Part shown: piece after piece, positions 16,695 through 25,450 of the stretch
Numbering within the stretch: position 1 is the first letter of the stretch
How the letters are laid out: each line of letters begins with the position of its first letter
Program-made: the position numbers and the translations under genes
From: CAZAMB01 sp964501365
GTDB lineage: Bacteria > Planctomycetota > Phycisphaerae > UBA1845
Assembly (NCBI GenBank): GCA_964501365.1
Contig: CAZCST010000020.1
Coordinates: 248,001-312,000, forward strand
DNA: 64,000 nucleotides
Direction of reading: 5' to 3'
The notes under the pieces: generated by a model
What the model was told of the DNA's origin: nothing
Databases searched by the model: none
What the model saw: only the letters and a program-made list of their open reading frames with translations

Positions 16695-18608
16695 TTGAAC
16701 CAGGTTACGTTTCACAAGCTGGATTTCGATTCCATCCGCCAGGTGCTGATGAGCCATTGCGCCTCCAGCCTGGGAAAATCCCTTGTTGAAAACCTTTCAC
16801 CGGCGACAAAAACCCACGTTGTACGAGACTGGCTCGGCCAGGTCCGGGAACTTTCGCAGGTTGTTATCGACCATTCCTATCCTCCGTTTGGAGGAGTTTT
16901 TGACATTCGCGACCATGTTCGCGCTTCGGGTTTTCCTGCACCCCTGGAGGCCGACCCACTTGTCAAAATCGCAGATACCCTTACAGCGACGGCGCATTTG
17001 CGCAAGTGGTTGCAGGCGGTCGCTGGCGACGCTCCGTCGATCGGGCGGTTGCTCGATCGCGTTTCGGATTTGAGCGAGATCGGGGCCGCGATCAACGAAG
17101 CCATCGACGAGCGCGGCGAAGTTCGCGATCACGCCAGCGCGCGACTCTCGGTCATCCGTCGAACGATCGAGGATTCCAAGTCAAAAATTCGCAGCGTCTT
17201 CGACCGCCTCGTACGGCAATCGGGACTGACCAAACTGCTGCAATATGGCGGCACAACATTTCATGACGACCGGATGGTCCTGCCCCTGAAGGCCGAATAC
17301 CGTGGCCGGGTGCCGGGGATCATTCACCGCAGCTCGGATTCGGGGGCGACGCTCTTCATCGAGCCCGCGGAATCCGTCGAACTCAACAACACAATTGTGC
17401 GGCTCCGCGACGAGGAGAAAAAGGAGATCACGCAGATTCTGAAGAATCTCACGCAGCGGGTTCATCTCAATGCGAAGCCCATCCTTTCCACTCTTGGCGG
17501 ACTGGCGGTTCTTGATCTGATTGCGGCCAAGTGCCGCTATGCGAAGAAGCGGAAGTGCATCTGCCCGGACATCGACGAAGGCGGCCGACTCGAATTGCAT
17601 CAAGCGCGGCATCCTCTGCTGCTGGAATTGTTCGATGAACAGGCTGTAACGGGCGTGCCGAAACGAGAGGTCGTACCGATCGACGTGCGTCTGGGAGACG
17701 ACTTCGACGTTCTGATTATCACCGGCCCCAACACAGGCGGGAAGACGGTAACCCTTAAGAATGTCGGGCTGCTCGCGCTCATGACGCAGTGCGGCATACC
17801 CATTCCGGCGCGCGAGGATTCACGCATGCCGGTATTCAGCCAGATCTTCATCGACATCGGTGACGAGCAGAGCCTCCAGCAATCTCTCAGCACGTTCAGC
17901 TCGCACCTTTCCAATCAACTGGAAATCCTTCGGTCGAGTGGAAGCCGGTCGCTCGTGCTCATCGACGAACTCGGCGCAGGCACCGATCCCGATGAGGGAG
18001 CGGCCATCGGGCGGGCGATCATTACCGAACTACTGACCCTGAAGGCAAGGGCGATCGTAACGACACACTTGTCGGCGCTGAAAGCTGTCGCGTTTACCGC
18101 ACCCCGTGCGGAAAATGCCTCCGTGGAGTTTGATTCGGTTTCGCTCAAGCCCACCTATCACGTTCGGCTGGGTGAGCCGGGCAACAGCAATGCACTTATC
18201 ATTGCGAAACGGTTGGGCATGACCGCACGCATGGTGCAGCTTGCCAAGAGCTATCTTGACGACACAAACCGGGCGCTGAACAAGGCGATTGCCGGGACAC
18301 TGGATTCGAGACGGGAAGCGGAGGCAGCCCGCAAAGCCGCACGCGAAGCGGAACTTGGTGCGCTGCGAGAGCGGGAGAAGTTCGAACGCGAGCGAAAGGA
18401 ACTGGAAAAGTCGCAGGAAGAGTTTGCGCGCTGGACGGCATGGGTGAATGCGCTGCGGCCCGGTGATGAGGTCCACCTCCGCAACCTGAATCGAGTAGCC
18501 AAAGTTGTTCGGATGCAGCTTCATAAGCAAACGGCGCTGGTATCGGCGGGAGCGATGGATATCGAAGTTTCACTCCGCGACGTGATGGAACCGCCGGCAG
18601 AAGATTGA
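16695..18608 (+). CDS. mutS2: MutS2 family ATPase lacking the Smr domain
   Basis: A TTG start at 16695 gives MNQVTFHKLDFDSIRQVLM, which aligns with the usual MutS2 N-terminus. The lever/clamp helices are followed by the ABC-type core: Walker A GPNTGGKTVTLKNVG, the DIGDEQSLQQSLSTFSSHL signature and Walker B LVLIDELGAGTDPDEGAA. A charged coiled coil and a short KOW-like segment end the protein at 637 residues. Typical MutS2 is about 780 residues with a C-terminal Smr nuclease domain, which is absent here. MutS2 acts on branched DNA and, in some bacteria, on collided ribosomes. Without Smr it probably binds but does not cut. Confidence 0.92.
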   Translation: MNQVTFHKLDFDSIRQVLMSHCASSLGKSLVENLSPATKTHVVRDWLGQVRELSQVVIDHSYPPFGGVFDIRDHVRASGFPAPLEADPLVKIADTLTATAHLRKWLQAVAGDAPSIGRLLDRVSDLSEIGAAINEAIDERGEVRDHASARLSVIRRTIEDSKSKIRSVFDRLVRQSGLTKLLQYGGTTFHDDRMVLPLKAEYRGRVPGIIHRSSDSGATLFIEPAESVELNNTIVRLRDEEKKEITQILKNLTQRVHLNAKPILSTLGGLAVLDLIAAKCRYAKKRKCICPDIDEGGRLELHQARHPLLLELFDEQAVTGVPKREVVPIDVRLGDDFDVLIITGPNTGGKTVTLKNVGLLALMTQCGIPIPAREDSRMPVFSQIFIDIGDEQSLQQSLSTFSSHLSNQLEILRSSGSRSLVLIDELGAGTDPDEGAAIGRAIITELLTLKARAIVTTHLSALKAVAFTAPRAENASVEFDSVSLKPTYHVRLGEPGNSNALIIAKRLGMTARMVQLAKSYLDDTNRALNKAIAGTLDSRREAEAARKAAREAELGALREREKFERERKELEKSQEEFARWTAWVNALRPGDEVHLRNLNRVAKVVRMQLHKQTALVSAGAMDIEVSLRDVMEPPAED

Positions 18609-18621
18609 GCGCCAGGAGCAC

Positions 18622-19866
18622 TCAATTCCTAACAACAGTTAACGGGATACTTCCGTCCTTCCGAGGCAGAGGGTCGGGCGGGACGATGTTGACGTGAGAA
18701 TTGCTGAGCCGGGCTTCGCCGCGTTCGACGCGGGCCGCGAAAGCGAGTGATTCTTCGTAAAGGGCATCAAGCATTTCGGCTTCGGTGACTGTTCGTTTCT
18801 GTTCGCCCTGGACGTAGATGATCCCGCGTCCCTTGCCGGCAAAGACAGCCACGTCCGCGCCCTCCGCCTCGCCGGGGCCATTCACCACGCAGCCCATGAC
18901 GGCCACTTTGACCGGCGTCTTGATCGAAGCGAGGCGCTGCCGCACTTCGGCCACGAGTTTAATCAAATCAATTTCGATCCGCCCACAGGTCGGACATGCG
19001 ATCAATTCCGGTTCGACGCGATTGCGCAGGCTCAACGAGCATAGCAGCTCTTTGCCGTCTTCGACCTCATAGATGGGATCCGAAGCGTACGAGATTCGGA
19101 TCGTGTCACCAATGCCGTTGGAGAGGAGCGCACCAAGCGCGGCGATCGAACGAATCCGCCCGGTTTCCGGCGGTCCGGCATGAGTGACGCCAAGGTGCAA
19201 CGGCAAGTCAAACCTCTCGCTCATCGCACGGTACGCATCGATCACCATTCCCGCGTCGATGCTCTTTGCGCTGAGAACAACATCGTGAAAATCGTTCTCG
19301 TCGAAGATGCGCATGTAATCTTCGACGGTCTCGACCATCAGGCGAATCAACGTCGTGCGGCGGTCCGTGGCGAGTTCCGCCATTTGCGAACCACGAACGC
19401 TCTTATCCTTGCGCTCGACGACGCTGCCCTCATTGACGCCGACTCGAATGGGAATGCCGCGTTCGCGGCACGCGCGAATAACGCAGTCCACCTGTTTGCG
19501 ATCGCTGATATTTCCGGGATTCAGGCGAATCTTGTGAACGCCGGCTTCAACCGCTTCCAAGGCCCGCTCAAAATGAAAATGCACGTCGGCCACGATGGGG
19601 ACCGGCGATTGCTCCAGAATCGCGGGCAGGGCCTGCGTATCTTTCTTATCCGGAACCGCGACACGGACGATGTCGCAGCCAGCCTCCGCCAGCCTTCGGA
19701 TTTGGGCAACGGTAGCGTCGATGTCATAGGTGTAGGTGCTGGTCATGGACTGAATGGAAACCGGGGCCCCCCCTCCGATGGGGATGCCACCGACCATCAC
19801 CTGCCGCGTTTGTCGTCTTGCAATCACGTTTGTTGGTCTCTCCAAAGACATCATATTCGGGGCCAT
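18622..19866 (-). CDS. ispG: 4-hydroxy-3-methylbut-2-en-1-yl diphosphate synthase IspG (GcpE)
   Basis: It catalyses the penultimate step of the MEP isoprenoid pathway, converting MEcPP to HMBPP with a 4Fe-4S cluster. The 414-residue product is the bacterial two-domain form (TIM barrel plus Fe-S domain). The N-terminal signature GGGAPVSIQSMTSTYTYD is intact. The three cluster cysteines are Cys291 and Cys294 (CPTCGRIEID) and Cys326 (GCVVNGPGEAEGAD), and the fourth ligand Glu is in the same motif. The start at 19866 is the first in-frame ATG; an ATGATG 12-15 bases further in is also possible, and neither has a strong ribosome site. It is convergent with mutS2, with 13 bases between the stops. 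Confidence 0.96.
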   Translation of the reverse strand: MAPNMMSLERPTNVIARRQTRQVMVGGIPIGGGAPVSIQSMTSTYTYDIDATVAQIRRLAEAGCDIVRVAVPDKKDTQALPAILEQSPVPIVADVHFHFERALEAVEAGVHKIRLNPGNISDRKQVDCVIRACRERGIPIRVGVNEGSVVERKDKSVRGSQMAELATDRRTTLIRLMVETVEDYMRIFDENDFHDVVLSAKSIDAGMVIDAYRAMSERFDLPLHLGVTHAGPPETGRIRSIAALGALLSNGIGDTIRISYASDPIYEVEDGKELLCSLSLRNRVEPELIACPTCGRIEIDLIKLVAEVRQRLASIKTPVKVAVMGCVVNGPGEAEGADVAVFAGKGRGIIYVQGEQKRTVTEAEMLDALYEESLAFAARVERGEARLSNSHVNIVPPDPLPRKDGSIPLTVVRN

Positions 19867-20261
19867 CGCAGCAAGCCAGAATCACATGTCTTGTGGCCGT
19901 CTTGACTTGAGATGTGTACAGTGAGTCTTTCAATCGGCTTTTTTTCGCAGTTTTCATTTGCATGGCTCAAACGGCCGAGAATCGGGGTCCGGCGCCAGCC
20001 TACACGGATGAACACGATTGATCGCAAGCTGCGCATCAAGATTCATAACATGCGGGGCGCGCGGAGAATACATGAAATTTGTAATCAGGGTTCAAGACAT
20101 TCGGAATTGATGGCCCCACGCTCGATAAGGCCGACGCGGGCTATTCGTGGCCAAGTGGAATGGTGCATCAAGATGCACCCCACTTATTTGCGCGGTAAGC
20201 TATTGGCGCCCGGTATCATTTCACGGCAAGTTGGAGATAGTCATTTCGCAAGGAGACTCAA
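19867..20261. other. 395-base intergenic gap with a small inverted repeat
   Basis: It lies between the divergent ispG and Ig-like genes and so must hold both promoters. The only structure seen is a perfect 8-base inverted repeat, GGTGCATC-AA-GATGCACC (20162-20179), about 82 bases before the Ig-like start codon. That repeat could be an operator. Open frames here have no family resemblance and no ribosome site. Confidence 0.5.
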
Positions 20262-20687
20262 ATGAAAGCTAGACTAGGACTTGGACTGTTGGTCATGTTT
20301 ATGGTGACTGCTGTGTTGCACGCGATGCAGGGCGAGAAGGTGCCGTCGGTAAAGGCGCTTCCGCCGGTGGTAGTGAAGACGACTCCCATGTCGGGGGAGA
20401 CGGGTGTCGACTCGGCAAAGACTACGGAGATCAGGGTTACGTTCAGTAAGCCGATGACCGACAAGAGCTGGTCGTGGTCGCAGATTTCGGACGCGACGGC
20501 CCTGCCGATAAAGGGAGACATCAAGTATGACGCCGACGGGAAGACGTGCATTGCACCGGTAAAGCTGGAGCCGGGCAAGACCTATGTGAGCTGGCTTAAC
20601 AGCCAGAAGTTTGGCAACTTCAAGGACAAGGATGGTCAGTCGGCAGTTCCGTATCTGCTCGTGTTTGAGACCAAGTCGGCAGGGTGA
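20262..20687 (+). CDS. Secreted SbsA Ig-like domain protein
   Basis: A 141-residue protein with a clear signal peptide (MKARLGLGLLVMFMVTAVLHA) and one Ig-like domain of the SbsA/Big_5 type. Its markers are VVKTTPMSGETGVDSAKTTE, VTFSKPMTDKSWSW and the closing LEPGKTYVSWLN. Such domains are usually repeated in surface proteins; here it stands alone. It is probably periplasmic or surface exposed, with no catalytic residues evident. The start has AAGGAGAC upstream. Its stop overlaps the GTG start of the next gene (GTGA), so the two are translationally coupled even though their products look unrelated. Confidence 0.85.
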   Translation: MKARLGLGLLVMFMVTAVLHAMQGEKVPSVKALPPVVVKTTPMSGETGVDSAKTTEIRVTFSKPMTDKSWSWSQISDATALPIKGDIKYDADGKTCIAPVKLEPGKTYVSWLNSQKFGNFKDKDGQSAVPYLLVFETKSAG

Positions 20688-21133
20688 TACAAGACAAGGC
20701 CATCATAGAAGTCCGAATTCTTGGCTCAGGCGAAGCCGCGATTCTTTCCCAAGTTCGGCCCGAAGTGTTCGATAAGCCGATTGACGCGCGCTTGAGTGCT
20801 GAGTTCTTCAGCGATTCGAGGCATCATCTTGCCGTCGCTATCGACGATGGATGGGTCGTGGGGATGGCGTCGGCGGTTCACTACGTCAACCCTGATAAAC
20901 CGCCGGAATTGTGGATCAATGAAGTCGCCGTTGCGCCGACGCATCAGAAGATGGGCTTGGGGAAGCGGCTATTGGCGGCGCTGATGGAGCACGGACGCGC
21001 ACTGGGTTGTCGGAATGCGTGGGTGCTGACTGACCAGTCAAACTCGGCGGCGATGCACCTTTACACCGCGGCTGGTGGGATCAAAGAGCCTATGCCATCA
21101 GTCATGTTTATGTTTCGCCTCGGTGGTTGCTAA
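20684..21133 (+). CDS. GNAT family N-acetyltransferase
   Basis: A 149-residue GCN5-related acetyltransferase. The acetyl-CoA binding motif A is visible as VAPTHQKMGLGKRLLAALMEH (Q/R-x-x-G-x-G/A). The preceding beta strand is PPELWINEVAV, and the motif B region, NAWVLTDQSNSAAMHLYTAAG, matches antibiotic and small-molecule acetyltransferases such as AAC(3)-I-like enzymes. The substrate cannot be inferred. The GTG start overlaps the upstream stop by 4 bases. No resistance context or mobile element is nearby, so a housekeeping role is as likely as drug modification. Confidence 0.9.
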   Translation: MIQDKAIIEVRILGSGEAAILSQVRPEVFDKPIDARLSAEFFSDSRHHLAVAIDDGWVVGMASAVHYVNPDKPPELWINEVAVAPTHQKMGLGKRLLAALMEHGRALGCRNAWVLTDQSNSAAMHLYTAAGGIKEPMPSVMFMFRLGGC

Positions 21134-21319
21134 CTTGACGCGAGGGCGGCGGCATGGTTTGCTACTCTGGCCTGTCAAGGCGGGCAGGTTCGTCACGGGA
21201 GCGGCCGGGCGAGGCAGTAACGGGAGCAGCCATTTCATCGGCTACGCTCAGTGCCGAAGTGCGCGTCGCGCAGCGACGGCGCGATACCGATTTCACGATT
21301 GCACAGGAGAATGCAGCAG

Positions 21320-22384
21320 ATGATCCATCAAAGCGCCAGGGTAGCATGTTTGTTGGTTTCGGGTCTGGTCGGGTTTGCCGCCGTCGGATGCTCAGGCGGA
21401 GGCCGCGAGACAGCGAATGTTAACTTTAGCTATGTCATCGAAAAGGAAAAAGGACTGCCGCCGGGCATGAAGACGGTCGCGGTTACTCCGGCCAAGATCG
21501 GGGAGTCGACGGACCCGAAGTGGTCGGAAATGTCCTCGACCATTCTCGCGTCACTTATCAATGAATCTCGCAGCAAATTCGGAACACAAATCGCGGTCAC
21601 CGAGCGGCGCGACACCAAGCCTGTGTTTGATGAAGCGGATCTGGCAGCCGCCGGCATGTCGTCAAAAACAGGCGGAAAACCCGGTCAACTTGAGGGTGCG
21701 GACGGCTATCTGCTCAGCAACATCAATGTCAAAGTGGAAACACACGTAGGCAAGCAGCGAACACTGTCGGGGATCGACCTGGCCGGGCTTGCGGGAGAAT
21801 ATCACGATGGGCACTACGGCGGGGGCCGGGTTAATGCCCAGACTGAGGAAGTCGAAACGGTCAAGCGCAATATGACGGTGCAGACCGAATTCAAACTCGT
21901 GGACGCAACCAACGGTCGGGTCTGGGAATACTATAGCCCGCGCGTTTTCCGAGCCACGGATGAGACCAAGGCCAGCCCGATCTTTGGGTCAAGCAAGACC
22001 GAGGCGGCCCTTACTCCGCAGGATCGAATCATCGCCACGCTGGTCGAACGCGGTGCCCGCGAATTCGTCAGCATGTTGATGCCGGTTCGCGTGGATGTTG
22101 AGGCGGAAGTTCGCTCGGGCGGCAGCGCGAACAGCAGCGAAGGCGTGCGTCGACTGCGAGCGGAGGATTATCAGGGAGCCATAGCGTCGTTTGATGCGGC
22201 CCTGGCCGAGAACCCCAACGATCATCGTTCGGCGTTTGGCGCAGGCGTCGCGGCGGAAGCCATGAAGGACCTGGAGAAGGCCGTGAGCTACTACAACAAG
22301 GCCTGTGCCGCACAGAACAATGCGACGTACACGGAAGCCCGCGACAGGGCAAAGGGCTTCAGCGGGCGCGTCCGCAAGGGATAA
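21320..22384 (+). CDS. CsgG-like lipoprotein with C-terminal TPR
   Basis: The start is set at 21320 (MIHQSARVACLL), where AGGAG is about 10 bases upstream; 21311 is too close to that site. The signal ends in GFAAVGC, a lipobox. Residues about 45-260 resemble the CsgG/FlgT-type periplasmic fold: GMKTVAVTPAKIGES, the helix SSTILASLINES, then VTERRDTKPVFDEADLAAAG, which mirrors the VVER...L...DLA motif of CsgG. About 100 C-terminal residues form one or two TPRs (GVRRLRAEDYQGAIASFDAA). CsgG forms outer-membrane export pores, but the transmembrane hairpins are not evident here. It precedes the LPP20-like gene by 132 bases. The call is by motif only. Confidence 0.68.
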   Translation: MIHQSARVACLLVSGLVGFAAVGCSGGGRETANVNFSYVIEKEKGLPPGMKTVAVTPAKIGESTDPKWSEMSSTILASLINESRSKFGTQIAVTERRDTKPVFDEADLAAAGMSSKTGGKPGQLEGADGYLLSNINVKVETHVGKQRTLSGIDLAGLAGEYHDGHYGGGRVNAQTEEVETVKRNMTVQTEFKLVDATNGRVWEYYSPRVFRATDETKASPIFGSSKTEAALTPQDRIIATLVERGAREFVSMLMPVRVDVEAEVRSGGSANSSEGVRRLRAEDYQGAIASFDAALAENPNDHRSAFGAGVAAEAMKDLEKAVSYYNKACAAQNNATYTEARDRAKGFSGRVRKG

Positions 22385-22516
22385 ATTGGTTTTCGGACCT
22401 AGAACGGAAGCAAGCCAACCTTTGGTTGGATTCGGTGTCAGACTCGTAGCGGGTTTTCGCTCAACAGGCGCGCCGTCGGCGATGCCTCACCCGATTGAAC
22501 ATTGAGGAGAAAACGA

Positions 22517-23845
22517 ATGGTGCAGAAGAATTGGAAGTTGATTGCGGGAGCGATTTGTCTGGTCGCGCCTGTTTTTGCATTGGCACAAAACGCCGCCAAG
22601 GACGCTCAGAACAAGCTGCTGGCCAAACGGGCGGCGGAAGCGGACTGTTATCGAAAGCTGGCCGAATCGGTCTATGGCGTACAGCTCAACTCCGAGACGT
22701 ACGTACGCGATTTCGTCACGGAAAGCGATCAGATCAAGACCGGAATCGATACATTCATTCGCGGTATCCGGCTTGGTCCGCCCCAGTATTATGAGGACGG
22801 GGCATGCCAGGTTGAAGGCGAAGTCTCCGTCGAAAAGCTCATCACGGAAATCAAGCAACTGCATTCCACGGCGTATAAGGGGCGCACCGTAACCACCACG
22901 GACATCGAGCACATCAAGGAAATCATCAAAACGGATGTGATCAAGGCGATCGGCATGGGTGCACCGCGTCCCGAGCTTCCGCCTGATCTCCCTCCGGGCA
23001 TTGAAAAGGTCATCGAGCCGCTTCCTCCGGGCTACACTCCGCCAACCGTCCTCTCGGTTCCCGGGATTTGGAAGACCGTGGGCCCGCAGGCGCGACTGAT
23101 GGCAGAGCGCGCCGCGGAAGTGGACGCGCAAAGGAGATTGCTGGAGCAGATCAAAGGGCTTCGACTCACCAGCGATACCCTGGTGCGCGACTTCGTGGCT
23201 GAATCGGACGAGATTCGCACCAGTGCGTCGGGCATCGTCATCGGAGCGTCCAAGGTCAGTACCTATCTGCACGGAGACGAGCTGATCGCCGAAGTGACCA
23301 TGGAAGTACCGGTCGAAAAGGTCATTTCCAGAATTCAGGAGCTCCACACCCAGCACTATCACGGGAACAAGGTCACAACCACGGATATTCAGAAACTCCA
23401 GGAAATTCTGACGCGAGACATGATCCGCGCCACCGGGTCGGGTGTTCCGCGTGCTGATTTGATTGCCAAGGCCGCCAGTTCCGATCCTGGTTTCAGCCAA
23501 CCCGAGTGGACAGCGAAGCCGATCGAGGCCACAGGTCAGGGTACGGATCCAGCGATGACCACTGCGCAAGGCAAGCTCAAGGCCGCCCGCGCCGCCGAAG
23601 TTGACGCAATGCGCAAACTTTCGGAGCAGGTATTTGGACTGCAGATTCAATCGGGCACCACTGTACGCGACTTTGTGACGCAGCACGATGAAATCAACAC
23701 CCAGGTGCAAGCGGTGCTCGCAGGTGCGATTCCGGGCGAACCGCGATTTGAATCGGACACCGCGGTGGTTACGGTGTCATTGCCGGCGTCCGATGTCTGG
23801 CGCGTGGTTCACAGCCATATGATGATCGTGCAACGCAAAGGCTAA
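22517..23845 (+). CDS. Exported protein with three LPP20-like repeats
   Basis: The ATG at 22517 is chosen because GAGGAGA sits 8 bases before it. A signal peptide (AICLVAPVFALAQN) leads into three homologous domains starting near residues 30, 195 and 360. Each opens with AxRAAExDxxRKLxEQ and a VRDFV core (AKRAAEADCYRKLAES, AERAAEVDAQRRLLEQ, AARAAEVDAMRKLSEQ). This is the LPP20/FlgT-N type motif found in outer-membrane-associated proteins. Pro-rich linkers (ELPPDLPPGIEKVIEPLPPG) separate repeats 1 and 2. No lipobox Cys was found. With the CsgG-like lipoprotein upstream and a small lipoprotein downstream it probably forms an envelope complex of unknown function. Confidence 0.78.
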   Translation: MVQKNWKLIAGAICLVAPVFALAQNAAKDAQNKLLAKRAAEADCYRKLAESVYGVQLNSETYVRDFVTESDQIKTGIDTFIRGIRLGPPQYYEDGACQVEGEVSVEKLITEIKQLHSTAYKGRTVTTTDIEHIKEIIKTDVIKAIGMGAPRPELPPDLPPGIEKVIEPLPPGYTPPTVLSVPGIWKTVGPQARLMAERAAEVDAQRRLLEQIKGLRLTSDTLVRDFVAESDEIRTSASGIVIGASKVSTYLHGDELIAEVTMEVPVEKVISRIQELHTQHYHGNKVTTTDIQKLQEILTRDMIRATGSGVPRADLIAKAASSDPGFSQPEWTAKPIEATGQGTDPAMTTAQGKLKAARAAEVDAMRKLSEQVFGLQIQSGTTVRDFVTQHDEINTQVQAVLAGAIPGEPRFESDTAVVTVSLPASDVWRVVHSHMMIVQRKG

Positions 23846-23892
23846 CAATTGACGTATTTCATGGATTGCAGGCTGTATCGAAAGGAAGACTC

Positions 23893-24159
23893 ATGCGATT
23901 TTGCAGTAGATCAAACGTTGCCGCGATGACCATTGCCCTGGCGGGACTATCGATGTTGGGGTGCCACAAGTCGTCGCACACGTCGGTCAGCAGCTACGAA
24001 TACAGCGAACAAAGCCGCACGGAACGAGCCCCACAGGGTAATGGGGCGCAAGACCAGCCGGATTCCGAATACCACATGGTCGCTCCCGGCCAGATGGCTT
24101 CGCCGGGAGAAATGGCCGCTCCGGGCCGCATGGTCGTCGAACCGCGCCGTAATCCATAG
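23893..24159 (+). CDS. Small lipoprotein with GxM repeat tail
   Basis: The start at 23893 (MRFCSRSNVAAMTIALAG) has AAAGGAAG upstream. A signal peptide ends in LSMLGC, a clear lipobox. The mature part is about 64 residues and low-complexity: a Ser/Tyr/Glu-rich stretch, then four near-repeats of PGxM (APGQMASPGEMAAPGRMVVEP). No known domain is recognised. It follows the triple LPP20 gene by 47 bases in the same direction and is likely its operon partner. Its small size and lipid anchor suggest an accessory subunit of the preceding envelope proteins. Confidence 0.7.
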   Translation: MRFCSRSNVAAMTIALAGLSMLGCHKSSHTSVSSYEYSEQSRTERAPQGNGAQDQPDSEYHMVAPGQMASPGEMAAPGRMVVEPRRNP

Positions 24160-24174
24160 TCTGACCGCTCAATG

Positions 24175-24266
24175 GAACCATGTCGTTCTGAGCGAAGCGA
24201 AGGAACTTGCCGTTACGCCGCCGGGGGCCGGGAAGAACCTTCGCTGTGCTCAGGATGACATGGTTC
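24175..24266. repeat. Dispersed palindrome, family A copy 1
   Basis: The arms (24175-24203 and 24238-24266) pair in about 25 of 29 positions and carry the GAGCGAAGCG-type core shared with copies at 25721-25791 and 30676-30740. It lies between the convergent small lipoprotein and SNase-like genes, where its stem may also end transcription. Confidence 0.75.
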
Positions 24267-24300
24267 GTGCTCGCCTTGGGAGCCGTTCATTGGCTTGATT

Positions 24301-24993
24301 TCAGGGCGCGATCTGAGATTCTTCGTCTGATTTTTTCTTTTCGCGTTTTTGACGCCACTTGGGCATGTCTGCGATCTTCACATCCGCCCAAAGTCCCGCA
24401 TGTTTTTCGCGGGCACGGCGTTCGGCTTCCGCAAATCGCGTTTTGTAGTGATGGGCAAATCGAGAGTCGGCGTAGGCAAATCCTTCCTCGATGAGCGTTT
24501 CATTGAACATGGGACCCCCGCGCTGTGGAAATATGTAGGCAAGTAAGCGGCCATATCGATCTCGCGTCCGCTTGGGCGAGAGAACAACCAGCACGTCGTG
24601 CCCATCCAACGTATCCTTTGCGAAGGCCGCTGCCTCCGGCCCAAAATGCATTTTTCCGTTCCCTCCGTGATTGATTTCCGGGCAGTCCACACCCCAAAGA
24701 CGAATGCGAGTTTTCGGCTTGCCGTTACCGGGATCGGGGATATCGATGTCCAGTGTGTCGCCGTCCACAACATGGACGACGCGAAACGATTGATCGTGGT
24801 AGCGGGAAGTGTCGTCCTGGTTGTAGGAATCGGGCAGGACAGCAGGCGGAGTCGGTCGGGCGAGCCATCCCGCGCGTTCGACAAAGAATGCCGCGGAAAG
24901 AATCAGCGCCACGAGCAGCGCCGAGAGATTTCGCCGCCACCAACGAGGCAGCACAATTGTTGAAGGCAGCGCTCTTGGACGACGGAAAGCCAT
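24301..24993 (-). CDS. Thermonuclease-like (SNase) membrane-anchored nuclease
   Basis: A 230-residue protein with an N-terminal membrane helix (LSALLVALILSAAFFVERAG) and a staphylococcal nuclease domain from about residue 70. The active-site pattern is present: VVHVVDGDTLDI, then TRIRLWGVDCPEI (first catalytic Arg and nearby Glu) and RDRYGRLLAYIF (second Arg). SNase enzymes cleave DNA and RNA using calcium. The C-terminus is a basic, Lys-rich tail. It begins 2 bases after the moaE stop, so it is the third gene of a moaD-moaE-nuclease operon, an association with no obvious functional logic. It is probably tethered to the cytoplasmic membrane facing the periplasm. Confidence 0.9.
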   Translation of the reverse strand: MAFRRPRALPSTIVLPRWWRRNLSALLVALILSAAFFVERAGWLARPTPPAVLPDSYNQDDTSRYHDQSFRVVHVVDGDTLDIDIPDPGNGKPKTRIRLWGVDCPEINHGGNGKMHFGPEAAAFAKDTLDGHDVLVVLSPKRTRDRYGRLLAYIFPQRGGPMFNETLIEEGFAYADSRFAHHYKTRFAEAERRAREKHAGLWADVKIADMPKWRQKREKKKSDEESQIAP

Positions 24994-24995
24994 CT

Positions 24996-25412
24996 TTAAG
25001 CTTCAGACACTTTTGACTGCGTTGGATCGACCCAGCGCGTGAAGCCATCCGCAAAGACATCCTTCTTCCAGATCGGCACATCCTGCTTCAACGAATCAAT
25101 CAGCCATCGGCATGCGGTGAACGCTTCGGCACGGTGCGGGCAGGCGACTGCGATGGCCACAGAATCCTCACCTACCGGCACGCGCCCCAGTCGGTGGAGC
25201 AGGACGAGGCGGCCTACACTCCACGTTTGTCGTGCTTTGCGGGAGAGTTCGTGCATTTGGGTTAGCGCCATCTCCGGGTACGCCTCGTAGTCGAGCCGAA
25301 CGAGCGCGCCGTGTTCTGGATCATGCTCAATGCGCGTCGCACCATAAAAAGTAACGATGCCCCCTGCTGCTGCGTCGCCGCTGACAAATGCAGTGACGCG
25401 ATCCAGCGGCAA
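24996..25412 (-). CDS. moaE: Molybdopterin synthase catalytic subunit MoaE
   Basis: The large subunit transfers sulfur from the MoaD C-terminus to precursor Z to make molybdopterin. The signature residues are clear: GGIVTFYGATR, LDYEAYPEMA, HRLGRVPVGEDSVAIAVACP, HRAEAF and the catalytic Lys pair in VPIWKKD. The only ordinary start is a TTG at 25412, but homology seems to begin earlier (SSDWIELLDKPLPLDRV), and the frame is open to the end of moaD without ATG or GTG. Translation may start at a rare codon such as CTG (25454) or ATC (25448) next to the GGGAGG in the moaD tail. The coordinates given are therefore minimal. Confidence 0.9.
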   Translation of the reverse strand: MPLDRVTAFVSGDAAAGGIVTFYGATRIEHDPEHGALVRLDYEAYPEMALTQMHELSRKARQTWSVGRLVLLHRLGRVPVGEDSVAIAVACPHRAEAFTACRWLIDSLKQDVPIWKKDVFADGFTRWVDPTQSKVSEA

Positions 25413-25450
25413 GGGCTTATCGAGTAATTCAATCCAATCGGAGCTGATTT

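Noticed and set aside
22487..23710. 407-residue minus-strand frame within the triple LPP20 gene
   Set aside because: Antisense to a gene with a signal peptide, ribosome site and internal repeats; the reverse product is unlike any family.
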